Part shown: piece by piece, positions 11,241-24,218 of the stretch
Layout: each line of letters opens with the position of its first letter
How positions within the stretch are numbered: position 1 is the stretch's first letter
From: Przewalskia tangutica
Taxonomy: Eukaryota; Streptophyta; Magnoliopsida; Solanales; Solanaceae
Direction of reading: 5' to 3'
Length of the DNA stretch: 64,000 nt
Assembly (NCBI GenBank): GCA_029844215.1
Contig: CM056721.1
Location: forward strand, 138,475,254-138,539,253
Program-made: the position numbers and the translations under genes
The notes under the pieces: model-generated
What the model saw: the letters and a program-made list of their open reading frames with translations, nothing else
Told to the model about the DNA's origin: nothing
Databases searched by the model: none

Positions 11241-11514
11241 AGTTGAGTTATTTTTTGGGCAACTCAGTGACTAGATCTGCAGACCGTATGTTTCTTTGCC
11301 AGCGTAAGTATGCGGAAGAGATTGTGCACAGGGCTAAGATGAACAATTGTAAAATCATGTCCACTCCAGATGATTCTAAGTCCAAACTAAGTGCGATAGA
11401 TGATAATCTAGTGATTGATCCTACTCTGTATCAGAGTCTCGCAGGTGCGCTTCAGTATCTCACGTTCACCAGACCTGACATTGCTTATGTTGTTCAGCAG
11501 GTATGTTTGTTTAT
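11241..11514 (+). pseudogene. Copia B reverse-transcriptase segment, inverted
   Basis: Encodes the RT part from LSYFLG through RSAD, CQRKYAEEI, SLAGALQY and RPDIAY to VQQVCLF. It closely resembles the matching part of copia A (about 1550-1830). It lies opposite to, and picks up exactly where, the minus-strand RT of copia B stops (DLGK near 11670), so it looks like the flipped continuation of the same gene. It starts abruptly at 11241 and ends at 11514 with no LTR. The 135 bp from 11515 to 11649 match neither part. Confidence 0.8.
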
Positions 11515-11649
11515 TATTGGAAAAATAGTATTGTTTTGATGACTTGGTGGGGAAAATAGTAATAGGGATGATGATGATTGACAACATGGATGATTGGACA
11601 AAACAAATAGATTAGATATATAATTAGGGTTAAAAAGACAAGGGATTAG

Positions 11650-12300
11650 CATAAAATTCCATTCAAGAACTTCCCCAAATCGGTCATAGCAAATTCAAAT
11701 TTTAGCAGTGCAATGATCTCGTTTTTCAACACAGTGATGGAGGTAGTAAGAACAATATCATCCACATACAACAGTAGATAAACAATATCACGACCTCTAT
11801 GGAACGTAAAAGGGTGGTATCACATCTGCTACATGTAAAAACCAATACGCATAATAAACTGTGCAAAACGATCATATCATGCTCTAGGGGCTTGTTTTAA
11901 ACCATAAAGTGACTTACGGAGATGACAGACATACTGAGGTGCAACAGGATGAACAAAACCTGGTGGCTGGTGCATGTAAACAGTCTCTCTTAAATCCCCA
12001 TGAAGAAATATATTTTTGACATTAAGCTGATGAATCAGCCACTGTTTTCCCATAGAAATGCTCAGAACTATGCGAATGGTGGCCGGTTTAACAACTGTAC
12101 TAAATGTCTCTCCGCAATCAATACCCCTCTTTCTGGTTGGTACCATTTGTCACAAGTCTTGCCTTATATCTCTCTAAGTCACCATTGTCCTTGTACTTGT
12201 GACGAAAAACCCACATGCAACGAATCACATTCACCCCTCCGGTTGAGGAACCAAGTCCCAAGTATGTTGTTTTGTTAAATCATTAAACTTCTCACACATG
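11650..12300 (-). pseudogene. Copia B reverse transcriptase, N-terminal part
   Basis: Contains IDCGETFSTVVKPATIR, HQLNVKNIFLHGDL, LRKSLYGLKQAPRA and YLLLYVDDIV (catalytic Asp pair, near 11755). It then ends at DLGK near 11670. Stops follow APRA and the adjoining codons. The missing C-terminal part is the inverted piece at 11241-11514. Confidence 0.87.
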
Positions 12301-12963
12301 GCCGCATTCCAATTGGCTAGTTTTGGCTTTTTGGGGATATGGTTTGTGCGGTAAGGTTGAATTGGAATTTAGGTTTGAAAATCTCATGTTGGGCACGGGT
12401 TTCCATATGGTGGTGAGGGCATTATGGGTATTTTGGGTATGAGATCTGGCTGTTGGTGTGGCTGAGGCTCTGGTACATGACTGGGTGTAGTCACTGGTGG
12501 TGCATGTGACGGGGTTGGCTCAGGGATCGATCTGGGAAGATCAATTTGTAGAAAGATGGATGATGTAGGGTAAGGAGTTGGGGGAGGGTTGTGGTTGTAA
12601 GGCGTAGTCAGTGGACGAAAGTGGTGATGTCCGGTGGGTTGGGAACTTGGGATGTTGCGGGAGTGCCATTGGAGGTCGTCGGTGATGTCGAAACTGGGAT
12701 AGAGACCTGTTGTGAAACCGATGTGGGTGGAAGATTTTCGGTAATGGTAATCTACTCGAGTGGCAATGGAAGACACCAAGGTGACGGGGAGACAGGGAAC
12801 CCATCAGTGGTGGTAGCTGGAGATGGCAGACCTGCCGACGGTCGTACGACGGCATCGGCGTTGGGTGTCAGGGATGGTGTTTGGGCAGTGGACTGACACA
12901 GTTCGCTGAGAATGATGGAAGAGATGTCGGACTCATAAAGAAATGTGTATTTGTGAATATCCA

Positions 12964-14195
12964 AAAAAGGGAGGGTGGCCTCATTAAATGTGACTTGACG
13001 AGAGACGTGGATTTGACGGATGGATATGTTATAGCAGAGATAACCCTTATGATTAGATAAAAAGCCTATGAAGACACATGGTGTGGTTCAAGGTGCTAAT
13101 TTGTGATTGGCGGTGGAGGCCAGATTAGGAAAACACAGACACCAAATATCCAAAGGTGGTCGTATAAGGGATCCGACGGTACAAAATTTCGGCTGGGGTC
13201 TGAAGGGTGATGGTGGGCAAAATATTTAAGATATATTCTACTATTTTGACGACATAGACCCAGAATGACGGAGGGAGTGAGGCATGAAACAAGAAGGTAT
13301 GAACCATGTTATTTATGGTGCGGATTATTCGTTCTGCTTTACCATTTTGGGGCGATGTATGGGGACATGAGAAATGAAAAACCATGTCATTGTTACGACA
13401 GAAGTGGTGAAACATGGAAATGTTGAATTCACGTCCATTATCACACTGAAATGATTTAATGCATTTTTCAAACTGTGTTTGGATGAAGGTACGAAACTCA
13501 AGAAATTTGACAAACACTTCAGATTTAAATTTTAGCGGGTAAATCCAAATATAATATTTATGACCTTGTAAACTAGAGATAAGAGACGTCTATAGATCAA
13601 CATGAATAATATCAAACTGTGAAAACGTAACACTGGTAGATGATTTAAAAGAAAGACAAACATGTTTGCCTAATGAACAAGAAATATAGTGCTGGGCAAG
13701 TTTTTCATTATTACATGAAATCAAATTATTGCCTCTAAAAAATTAAAATATGGGGCGCCTGGGTGACCAAGCCTATTATGCCAAGTTGACAGAGAGATAA
13801 TGGCTAGAGATACGGGAGTGCAGTAGCTGGCAGCGGAGGTGGATGGAAATGGATAGAGATCCCCCGTGCTATTGCATCTCGTAAGAGGTGTCCCCGTACG
13901 AAGATCCTTCACAGTAAAACTAAAAGGGTCAAAGTCAACAGATACATAATTATTGCGAGTAAATTAACGAAAGGAAATTAGGCTCTTAATGATGTTCGGG
14001 GAATACATGACGTGTTTAAGGGAAAATGGTGGGTGAGGCGGTGGTGTGTAGGAGGTGCCATAACACTGAATGAGAATGTGATGACCATTTCCAATAGTAA
14101 TGTATTGAGAATGCTTTAAATGAAACAGTTTTGGAATTTTACCTGCAGAGCGGGTGAGGTGAGATGTGGCGCCCGAGTCTATGTACCAAATTTCG
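12964..14195 (-). pseudogene. Copia B protease and integrase
   Basis: The aspartic protease site WYIDSGATSHLT reads near 14188-14150. The GAG-pre-integrase motif WHNRLGHPG lies near 13800. The integrase core at about 13517-13125 includes CDNGREF and SCPHTSPQNGKAERIIRTINN. Breaks occur between these blocks. The sequence then passes into a Pro/Ser/His-rich linker (12964-12384) of the kind that joins integrase to RT. Confidence 0.85.
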
Positions 14196-14601
14196 TCAGG
14201 CTACTTCAAGTTCAAATCATAAAAATCGACCCAATTCGAAGGGCCGATTACAGGTTGTTCTTTGCATGATGTGGGCACGGGCGTGGTCCGAGGTCTTTGA
14301 ACTGGGTTGGACGATATCTTGGACTTGGGCCCAAAATCCCTGAGTTCTGAAATTGTTGATGGGTTGGATGGACTTGTGGAAACGCAGCCCAATATCCAAG
14401 ATGGTAAGATGCTGCTGGGTCGTCACAGGTCGATGAATGATTGGGTTGTTGTTGTGGTTGGCTGGCCAGCTGGCCCTTGCTGCCTTTGTCGTGGACCTTC
14501 CCGTTACGTCCACCGCCACGACCTCTACCACATCTGCCGCCTCAGTTCTGCTGCGGCTGACTGTGCTCCAGCAGTGGCGGCTGGCCGGCGGTGTTATTTT
14601 A

Positions 14602-15184
14602 TTATGTGGATGTGTCAACCGCTAGCGCTTTGTGGTGGTGCTCATCTTGTTTCGCACGTCGTGTCTCTTCCAACAGTAACTGCGAACGAAATTTGTTGAA
14701 ACTGGGTAAGGGGTCAGCCTGTTGTATCATCATGGCTAACGTGTCATATTCACCCTTTGGTAGACCGACAACCAATTGTAGCACCATCTTTTTTTCGGAA
14801 ACTGGCACACCAACATTGGCTGATTGATCAGCCACCAATTTTAACTGTCTGCAATATTCTGACATGTTAGAAAAAAATTCAAGACGAGTGTTGTTGAACT
14901 GCTCTTCCAAGTACACTGCCCGAGTGCTTTTATTGTCTTGAAAAATTTCTTCCAAACGTGTCTATAGATCACGGGCGGAGTCACCCGTTTTCATGATTGT
15001 GTAGAGTAGATCCTTGGATATAGTTTCATATATCCATTGTTTGACCACGACATCGAGGCAACGCCAGGTGGTGTCATCCATATCAAGCGGACGAGGGAAT
15101 GAGTCGTCAATGTGATCAAGTACATGATACACACATGCATGAATTCGAAATAGTTCCACCCAAGAATTTTGCCTCGTTTCTATT
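14602..15184 (-). pseudogene. Copia B gag
   Basis: UBN2-type copia gag in two frames. The first (about 15184-14962) holds WVELFRIHACVYHVLDHIDD and ends at a stop after ARDL. It resumes from about 14955 with EEIFQDNKSTRAVYLEEQF, then LPKGEYDTLAMMIQ and FRSQLLLEE. One stop codon separates the two parts, and the N-terminus is missing. Confidence 0.85.
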
Positions 15185-15192
15185 TTGTCTCG

Positions 15193-16074
15193 TTTCTATT
15201 TTAATTAAATCTGAATTCCAATCTCGACTTAATTAAATAATTATTATTCATTCAAATGTTTCGATCATAAATCTAACATTTATATTCTCTCATTACATCC
15301 TTAGATCGACAGAACAATTGACTTAGTGTTATCCTACAGGCCTTCACATATCGATACTAATAATATTAGGGTCTACACGGGACTCCTAGACGACGCCGGA
15401 AGACGAACTCAATATGTGAAGTATAGTTACACGAATCTGGTAAACTGAACCTATATATGGGAAGATAAAATCATTTCATTCATGACACACTCGATCAAGC
15501 TTAGGATCTGTCAAGTGTCTATCCAAATGGCTTGATCATTATATCTCATCTATATTAGTTGACAATAAGACCATATCCTAGATATGTCTACCATGCTAGC
15601 CAACGACTTAGTCAACCTAATATCATATGAGAATCTGAGTGTTCTCTCGTATATATATTCGAGGAATGAATCCTAATCTCGGCTCAACTACCACATTTAA
15701 TCCACTTCGTAATATACCCAATACAAGCCGTATATCAACCTATAAGGTATTTGAGCTTAGGACAAGATCAAAGTATATTACTATGCAGACAAGGTGTGTA
15801 TCGACCTCAAGTCTAAGGACTTCTATCTCCCACACGCTGATCATACTTTAGACATGTATAACAAATAGTATATCAGCAGGGTATACCAATACTTCAAAAG
15901 TATACATGTGTCCATCACGAGTTATCATAACTCGTAGCAGGTGAGACATACTACATCCTCTAAGGATATGATACATACCACATGTCGACTTATCACATAT
16001 CATCGATATCCCATTTTCGATGATCATTAGTCGAGGATATTTTAAGAGTTACGTTATAATATTAATATCTCACA
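15193..16074 (-). repeat. 3' LTR of copia C, truncated
   Basis: 882 bp of LTR, starting (minus strand) TGTGAGATATTAAT at 16074 and matching 23511-22630. It breaks off at 15193, within a duplicated 'cgtttctatttt' (at 15170-15205), a possible microhomology at the deletion joint. Confidence 0.9.
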
Positions 16075-16084
16075 CTTTGCCTAG

Positions 16085-19000
16085 ATCTAATCTCCAACAT
16101 ATCTAATGTCCATATTCTTAAAATGACCATTATGCTTAACTAAGATTAATGGTTTAGTGAATGGGTCAGCTAGATTATCGTATGTGGAAATATAGTCTAA
16201 TCTAATCTCTTCAGTCTGCACCATCTCCCTGAGTAGGTGGTACTTTCTTGGTACATGTTTGTTTCAGTTTGTTGATCTTGGTTCCTTAGCATGTGCAATC
16301 GCACCAGTGTTGTCACAATAAATAGTTAATGGACAACTGACACTCCGAACTACCCCTAGTTCCTTTAGGAACTCAGAAATCATGACAACTTCTTTACCAG
16401 CTTCCGATCCAGCAATGTACTCAGCTACAGTTGTCAAATCAGCAGTTGTAGCTTGTTTGGAACTTTTCCAGCTCACTGCTCCACCATTGAAAATGAACGT
16501 GTAACCAGACTGAGATTTGAAGTCATCAATATTTTTCTGGAAGCTAGCATCAGTATACCAGTAGCAGCTAACTTCTCTTCTCCATCATATACCAAGAAGT
16601 AATCTTTAGTTCGTCTAAGATACTTAATAATAATCTTGACTGTTTTCCAGTGTTCATCCTCAGGATTCTGTTGGAATTTGCAAGTCATACTAAGTGCAAA
16701 GGCCACATATGACCTAGTACAAGTTATGACATACATGATTGATCCTATAGCCGAAGCACATGAGATCTTCTTCATGCGCTCAAGTTCTATAACATTAGAA
16801 GGACTATCATTCTTGGATAAATTGATGCCTTGACTCATAGGTAGACCGCCTTTCTTGAAATTTTTCATAGAAAAATGTATAAAAACTTTGTGTATGTAGA
16901 CCGACTGTGATAGCCCCAACAATCTATTAGGTATATCTCTATAAATCCTAATTCCCAGAATGTAGCAGGCTTCACCTAAATCCTTCATCATGAAGCATCG
17001 ACAACCACTCGATCGATCGCATCAGAGTCTTATTATCTCCCATTATCAATATGTCATCTACATATATAATAATGAAGACAATACTCTCATTCTTGCGTTT
17101 ACTATAAACACAAGGATCCTCTTTGCTTCTGACGAAATCAAATGACTTGATAGTCTTGTCAAAGTAAATGTTACAACTCCTTGAGGCTTGCTTAAACTCA
17201 TAAATAAACTTCTGTAGCTTGTATATAATATTTGGTTTGGACTCAGATGAAAAACCCTTGGGTTATTTCATATACATTTCCTCAATTAGATTACCATTGA
17301 GGAAATCAGTTTTGACGTCCATCTGCCAAATGTCATAGTCATAATATGCAGCTATCACAAGAAAAGTCCGGATGGACTTAATCTTAGCAATATGTGAAAA
17401 TGTTTCATCATAATCGACCCCAGGCTGTTGATTATAACCTTTAGCCACCAACCTTACTTTATAAATCTGTACTTTGCCAAATACATCAATCTTCTTCTTG
17501 AAGACCCATTTGCATCCTATGGGTTTAACCCCACTTGACAAATTAACCAAGTTCCACACTTGATTGACGTACATAGATTCCATTTCGGATTTCATGGCTT
17601 TTTGCCATCTCTTCGCATCAATGTCCAACATTGCTTTGTTATAGGTTGTAGGCTCATCGTCATCGGAAATATCTATCTCACTGTGTGTTTCCACAAGTAG
17701 ATTTAGTCTTTCAGGAGGACGATGAGTCCTAGTGGACCTAACGAGTTGATTGTGTTGCAGTTTAGTGCTAGGTATGTTCTGACTGTGAGGAGATTCTTGT
17801 ATGTTGGTTAATCCACCAACTTGAGAGCTTTCAGGAATATCATTTTCATGTCATTTCTGAATGGGAGGAGGTGCAACTATTGCATTCACTCGCAAGGACT
17901 GTGTATGAGGATCTTGCATTTCTGCATTGTTCCTCGTAACACTCCCACTGGCAGAAGGACGTACTCTAAGTACCCAATCTTCGTAAAAAACTCACACTGA
18001 ATTCTTGCCTTGGTCATTCGGCAAGGATTCAACCTCTATGTTATCTCGTGGTTCTTGAATTTCTTCAAGTTCTATCTTTGTGCAACTCTGTTCCTTGTAG
18101 ACATATTTTTCTTCAAGAAAAGTTGCATTCCTGGAAACAATGACCTTATGTTCGCTAGGAATATTTAAGTAGTATCCCTTAGTTTCCTTTGGATACCCCA
18201 CGAAGTAACATTTCTTACTTTTGAATTTCAATTTATCAGTAAACATCTTCTTAACATATGCAGGGCACCCCAGGGTCTCATATGTTTAAGAGATGGCTTC
18301 TTGCCACACCATATCTCATATTATATCTTTTCTACTGATTTGGAAGGAACCCTGTTCAGAACATATATTGAGGTTTGTATAACATGTCCCCAAAGGTATG
18401 TTGGTAGAGCTGAGAAGCTCGTCATGGATTGAACCATATCTAATAGGGTTCGGTTTCTCCTTTCGGCAACACCATTCATCTGTGGTGTTCCAGGAGGTGT
18501 CCATTCTGAATGAACACCATGTAGCTTTAAGTAATATAGAAACTCTTTGCTTAAGTATTCACCTCCTCGATCAGATCGAATGGTCTTGATACTTTTTGCG
18601 AGTTGTTTCTCAACTTCAGACTTGTACTCCTTAAACTTTTTGAAGGCATCAGATTTATGTTTCATAAGATACACATATTCATACCTTGTCAAGTCATTAG
18701 TAAAAGTGATTAAGTAAGGGAAACCTCCTCTAGCTTGAGTCGAAAATGGTATGTACCAACTCAATCATCTCCTTGGCTCGCACACACTTCCCAGAGAAGA
18801 GCTTGTTGGTCATCTTACATTTCAAACAGGATTCGCAATTACCATAAGACTCCAAGTCAAATGGTTCGAGGTAGCCAAGTCTCTTTAACCTTGCTATCCT
18901 TGTTTAATTGATATGACCAAGTATACAATGCCAAAGGTAGGTAGAGTTTCTATTACTAATTTTAGCTCGTTTGTTTTGTACATTGAAAATTTCTCGACTA

Positions 19001-20241
19001 CAGTTTAGTGTATATAATTCATCCACAAGAGGTGCAGTTCCATATATAACATTATCAAAAGACAATACTTGACTGCCATTAAATATATATGAGGAAAAAC
19101 CCTTCATGCCTAAAACTGGAATGGAAATGATGTTCCTCGTTAACGAGGGTACATAAAAACAATAGTTCAACACTAAACAGTAGCCACAAGGCAAATTTAA
19201 TCTATAAGTTCCTACGCGTTCATCATCTACTCATTCTTCATTTCCAACGCGTAAGTCCACCTCTCTTGGTCCGACCTTCCTGCTGTCAGTTAGCCCCTGC
19301 ACATTTGTACAAATGTGTGAGCCACAAGTGGTATTCAATACCCAGGAATGTGAATTGTTTATAGATAAATTTATTTCAATGACGTACATACCTTGTCCAT
19401 TAGAGACTGGAGCACCTGGCACCTTCCCTCCTCCTGAAACAGTGCAACATCTCTTCCAATGGCCCTTCCTATTACAGTTGAGGCACATATCCTTGGCCGG
19501 TATCACATTCTTCTTTTTTATACCTCACATGGGCTTCACAACTGAGGGCGCAGCGATTGCTTTGCCCTTCTTCTTCTGTCATTCCTTACCTTTTGGCTTG
19601 GCCCGGCTAGAGGAGCTCACCATGAGCACACCTTTGCTCTTTGAAGTTGAAGATTCAAAGGTCTTTAGCATGTTATGAAACTCCGGAAAACTCACCTTCA
19701 TTCCGTTCATGTTGAATTTTACAATAAAGCTCTCGAATGAACGAGTAAGAGAGTTCAGGATGAGTATGGAAATGATGGGTTTATGCAGCTTTATACCAAT
19801 CGAGCCCAACCTTTCAATCAGCCCTATCATCCTCAGCACATGTTGAAACACCTGGCCCCATTCAATCAGCTTACATTTGAATAGCTCTATTAACAACTCA
19901 TATTCCATTGTCTGGGACTGAGAGTCATAGAGACTCTTCAAATATTCTAGCATCTCGTTAGGGCTCATGCTCTCATGTTGCCTCTGTAGTTCCACTGACA
20001 TGGAAGATAACATGACACATTGTGCAGAAGTGTCATCATCTAGATGTTTCTGATAGGTTGCCTTATCAAATGAGGCATATTTCGCAGAATCTTCGGCAGG
20101 GACTTCGAGAAAAACTTTGTCCAATACATAATCAATTCTTTCTTGCCTTAGGAAAATCCTTAGATTCCTAAGTCAGTCAAGATAGTTTGGTCCGGTGAGT
20201 TTGTTCATTTCCATCGGCATTTTAAGTGATAGGCTCGACAT
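16085..20241 (-). pseudogene. Copia C gag-pol
   Basis: The ATG is at 20241. The gag (20241-19579) has an early TGA where Trp is expected after PNYLD. A CCHC knuckle CLNCNRKGHWKRCC lies near 19485-19440. The protease motif reads NTTCGSHICTN, with Asn where the catalytic Asp belongs. The integrase core is at 18764-18321 (TNDLTRYEY, RSDRGGEYL, GVAERRNRTLLD). RT is at about 17694-16500 (KWVFKKK, WQMDVKTDFLNG, YVDDILIMGD). RNase H is at 16476-16100 (WKSSKQATTAD, EYIAGSEAGKE, then a DPFTKPL-like end). At least five frame breaks are visible. Compared with copia A, B, D and E it is a different lineage, with longer LTRs. Confidence 0.92.
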
Positions 20242-22115
20242 TTCGACAATCTGAAGAGTTAGATAGACAGAAAACTACAATCAAATTTATTTTCTATTAT
20301 ACACATTCGTTTAGGCTAATCAACATTGTCTTTTGTTTAATTAGCTCCCACTATTTTAGCATACTTCTACGACCCCATGGTAGAATATGAACCTAGATTT
20401 ATTTAAGGTCATAATGGGCAAAGATCCAATCCTATGTTATCTCTGCGTTTGCTTTGGCTGATAACTTCAATAACACATTTTGGTAGGTTCTAAACCAATT
20501 GCAAAACTTATTTGCAACTCTTGGTTGATTAAATATTTCATTTTAATCTTGCGTCCTTAGATTAGTCCGACACTTTGGCGCCAAGATTTGTCTAAGCAAG
20601 TACACCCCATTACACGACTGCGTTTATATATCTAAGTAAACTTGACATTTGTGAGCAAACACTTTGGTGTAAATACCCACAAAAGTTTATCATCTACTTT
20701 TACATTTAAACACATCTATGAAAGAGCCTGAGTCCTCGTAGACTTAGAGCAAATGTTTTGGCATAAATACTTGTATCGCCGAAAAAGATTTTGCACTAAC
20801 AATTATAATGGACGACGCGTTCTAGTTTAGACTTGTATTTAAAATTTGGGGAACATTTTCAGTTTCAGGAATTTCAACCAAGATCAACATTCTATGTCAT
20901 ATCCTATATGACATCTTATCATGCAATTACTAAAACACATTTAGTTGGAAAGTCATCAACCCAATAGACATGATATACGATGATTTTAATCAATTATTGT
21001 GTGTCGCCTACCCTGACAGTTATAGCGGACATTATGCTAATAATTAAATGCACGCATTTAAAACACATAGCATATTTTTCGTATATTATTCAATATTCTA
21101 CAATTAATGATAATCATGGGTTGATTTATCTAAACTCTAAAATTTAAGTCTATGCCAAACAGTCCCTTAAAAAATTTTGATTTTAAAATTGATTTTCAGG
21201 ATATTTCTGTAAATTTTAAACTTTTCAGAATCAGTTTAGTCCCTCAAGAATTTAAAATTTTAATTTGAACCCTATTAATTCAGAAAATCTAATTTTAATT
21301 TTCAAAAAATATTTTCATGTTTCAGGAACCTGTCTGCAATTTCCAGAGTTTAAAAATCGGATTTTCAAAAATTTTACTTAATTACATAATTGCCCAAAAG
21401 GACCAAATCTGTTTATTTTAAAAGTTTTAATTTCAAATTCTGAAACTTTTAAATTTTAGAATCTAAATCTGAAATCTTTAAAACTTCTGTTTTTTATTCC
21501 AGATTTTTTTTGAAAATGGAGCCTCAGCGCCACGACCTTAATTGGGTGGTGTCGCGGTGCCTCTGAGGCAGTAAGTCAAAAAATCAATTTTAAGCTTTCG
21601 GGATGAACAACGCCGCGTCTCTCCAGAACGGTGCTGCGATGATTCTGACAAACCCTAGGCAGCACCGCGGCGCCGCCATAAAACCCTAGCAGGCGTCGCG
21701 GCGCTCCATCATGGAGCCACGGTGCCCAAGTCCCAGAAACACAAAAATCTGCATTTCTGAAACCCTAAAACTGGTTCTGGGTCAGATTTGCAGATTCATC
21801 CTCGTACCCCTTCAACATCAAACAACACGTTCATCGACCATCGACCATAATCCAATCCCTTCTCGTTCTTCGTTTCAGTGCACCATGTTCGTAACAAACC
21901 GGTTACGCATATTGACTTAGAAGAGTTAAATCGGAATGACTTCCTCGATTACATCATTGCTTAACATTTTAGGAGACAAAGATTATGCGTTTTAAAGACA
22001 TTTAGGTTTTAAAACTTATAAACGACATAAAATTTAGATTTAAACAAATCCTAACTCATATCATCACTAACAATCATTATATAATCACACAAAATAGCTC
22101 AAGCTCTGATTCCAC
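20242..22115 (-). other. Copia C leader with PBS (22103-22114)
   Basis: Non-coding 5' leader. The PBS reads TGGAATCAGAGC on the minus strand, one base from the plant initiator-Met PBS TGGTATCAGAGC, and lies one base from the LTR end. A GC-rich cluster at 21527-21725 repeats words such as GCACCGCGGCGCC and GTCGCGGCGCT. The remainder is AT-rich. Confidence 0.8.
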
Positions 22116-23511
22116 TGTAGAGTTTTGTTGGGTTCGTGTACGCAGTGAAATTTGAAAATATTAGTTTCAAACCCAACAAACGACAAACTGATGGATGATT
22201 ATGCAATGATCTAACACATGTAATCAAATAACATGTAATGTAACTGTAATATATCGATAGTGGACTTATGGTTTGTATAATCTGGAATCTTCTAGTAACG
22301 TCCGAGGGTGCGCACACAACTATTTCCCGATTGCAAGTTCCAAGCTTCGATGTAATCCTCCTTCAGAAAGCTAGGAAATCCGGCAGAGGTTTGAGACAGA
22401 ATGCTTTGATTCTAGGTCTCTAAGACTTAGAATATTATAAAGTGAATTAGTCTATTTGAATAATGAAATGAAGCCCCTATTTATAGTTGCGTTTTAGGGT
22501 TAAAACACATCCTAGGGTTTTCCGTGGGCCAGGCCCAGAAACCGAGGCAAAGTAGGTCAGTCGGACTACCCATTGGACTTGCGGCGCCGCGGGTCCCATG
22601 CGCCGCGACCCTAGTCCAATTTTACCCCATTTCTATTTTAATTAAATCTGAAATCCAATCTCGACTTAATTAAATAATCATTATTCATTCAAATGTCTCG
22701 ATCATAAATCGAACATTTATATTCTCTCATTACATCATTAGATCGACGGAACAATTTATTTAGTGTTGCCCTACATACCTTCACATATCAACACTAATCA
22801 TATTAGGGTCTACACGAAACTCCTAGACGACGCTTGAAGACGAACTCAATATGTGAAGTATAGTTATATGAATCTGGTAAATTGAACCTCTATATGGGAA
22901 GATAAAATCATTTCATTCACGATACACTCGATCAAGCTTAGGATCTGTCAAATGTCTATCCAAATGGCTTGATCATTATATCTCATCTATATTAGTTGAC
23001 AATAAGACCATATCCTAGATATGTCTACCGCGTTGGCCAACGACTTAGTCAACCTAATATCATATGAGAATTTGAGTGTTCTCTCGAATATACATTCGAG
23101 GAATGAATTCTAATCTCGGCTCATCTACCATCTTTAATCCACTTCGTAATATACCCAATACAAGCTGTATCTCAACCTATAAGGCATTTGAGCTTAGGAC
23201 AGGATCAAAGTATATTACTATGCAGACAAGGTGCGTATCGACCTCAAGTTTAAGGACTTCTATCTCTCACACGCTGATCATACTTTAGACATGTATAACA
23301 AACAGTAAATCAGCAGGGTATACCAATACTTCCAAAGTATTCATGTGTCCATCACGAGTTACCATAACTCGTAGCAGGTGAGACATACTACATCCTCTAA
23401 GGATATGATGCAGATCACATGTCGACTTATCACATATCATCGATATTCCATTTTCGATGATCATTAGTCGATGTTATTTTAAGAGTTACGTTATAATATT
23501 AATATCTCACA
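22116..23511 (-). repeat. 5' LTR of copia C, full length
   Basis: 1396 bp with TG...CA ends (minus strand TGTGAGATAT...CTCTACA). A GC-rich pair of words (GGCGCCGCGGG, GCGCCGCGACC) lies at 22575-22612. Confidence 0.9.
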
Positions 23512-23687
23512 CTATTAATAACCACGTAATCTCTAGGGATGGATATTATAGAATATTATAAACAATCAATTAATAATTCAATAATTGCAAATGACATAAT
23601 ATTAATCTCCAGTAATATAAATAAGAATGTGTATAAAGTATATGTGTCCTAATACAGATTGTCTCTAGGACATAAATATACTTTCAG

Positions 23688-23940
23688 GAGTATGATCACA
23701 CAAAGTACTATTATGTTAGGGATGAATTCAGAGTGTATTGTGAGTTATTTTGGGATGTCTTTTCAAATGGCATTTGTTGGTGCTGGTTATGCTTTGAGTT
23801 ATCCCTTAGCACAAGCTGTGGCTAAGAACATGGATACATGTATAAAGAGGTATCCAACTTTGTATGGAAGTGACCACATTTTACAAGCATGTATAGCTGA
23901 TTTAGGAGTCACCATTACACTAGGAAAAGGGTTTCATCAG
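23688..23940 (+). pseudogene. Orphan exon of a DUF604 (fringe-like GT31) glycosyltransferase
   Basis: A 253-bp exon bounded by a TTTCAG acceptor and a CAG|GTTAGT donor. It encodes EYDHTKYYYV, MNSECIVSYFG, GAGYALSYPLAQAVAK, CIKRYPTLYGSDHILQ and KGFHQ. These are hallmarks of the plant DUF604/fringe-related family, putative Golgi glycosyltransferases. One extra A after KYYYV (near 23717-23719) shifts the frame; without it the exon is exactly 84 codons, phase 0. The neighbouring exons are absent: copia C's LTR ends 176 bp upstream and Athila 2 starts 475 bp downstream. The acidic catalytic DxD segment would lie in an exon not present here. Confidence 0.85.
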
Positions 23941-24218
23941 GTTAGTAATCAAACTCTTGTCGGAGGAGAATTTAGAATTTCAGTTTATCGGTTCTTACAC
24001 CGATCTCAGTTTCTATATAAAAGGGTCCATAATTAGATACTTATAAATATTTAGTAATTTTTTTAATATATATACAAAAAAAATTATCTGGTTCATGTTA
24101 GTGTGTTTGGTAAGGGAAAGTCAATTTTCGTGAAAATAATTCTTTTCAAGAATATACTTTCCAAATGTTTGGTTGGGGAATGAAAATTATTTTCTAGAAA
24201 AGTATGTATATTAAATAT

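Larger units (their letters stand above)
11650..15184 (-). mobile_element. Ty1/copia element B, body without LTRs
   Basis: On the minus strand the order gag, protease, GAG-pre-integrase, integrase, RT is preserved from 15184 down to 11650. Frameshifts and stops interrupt every module. It is the same family as copia A (HTSPQNGK...ERIIRTINNM in both). The 5' end is cut where the truncated LTR of copia C begins (15193), and the 3' end is cut by the inversion at about 11650. No LTR, PBS or TSD of this element remains. Confidence 0.9.
15193..23511 (-). mobile_element. Ty1/copia element C, nearly complete, 3' LTR truncated
   Basis: An 8.3-kb copia element on the minus strand. Its 5' LTR is 22116-23511, followed by a tRNA-iMet type PBS, a 1.9-kb leader, gag-pol (20241-16085) and a 3' LTR cut to 882 bp (15193-16074). 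The two LTR copies align without net length change from 15193/22630 to 16074/23511. The missing 514 bp of the 3' LTR adjoin copia B gag, which points to a deletion after insertion and explains why no TSD is seen. Confidence 0.92.

Noticed and set aside
12591..12896. Plus-strand Gly/Val-rich ORF of 101 codons
   Set aside because: Complement of the Pro/Ser/His-rich linker between integrase and RT of copia B.
14307..14699. Plus-strand ORF of 130 codons
   Set aside because: Antisense to the copia B gag/protease region, which has recognisable domains on the minus strand.
22616..23511. Segmental duplication with 15193-16074
   Set aside because: Explained as the two LTRs of copia C.
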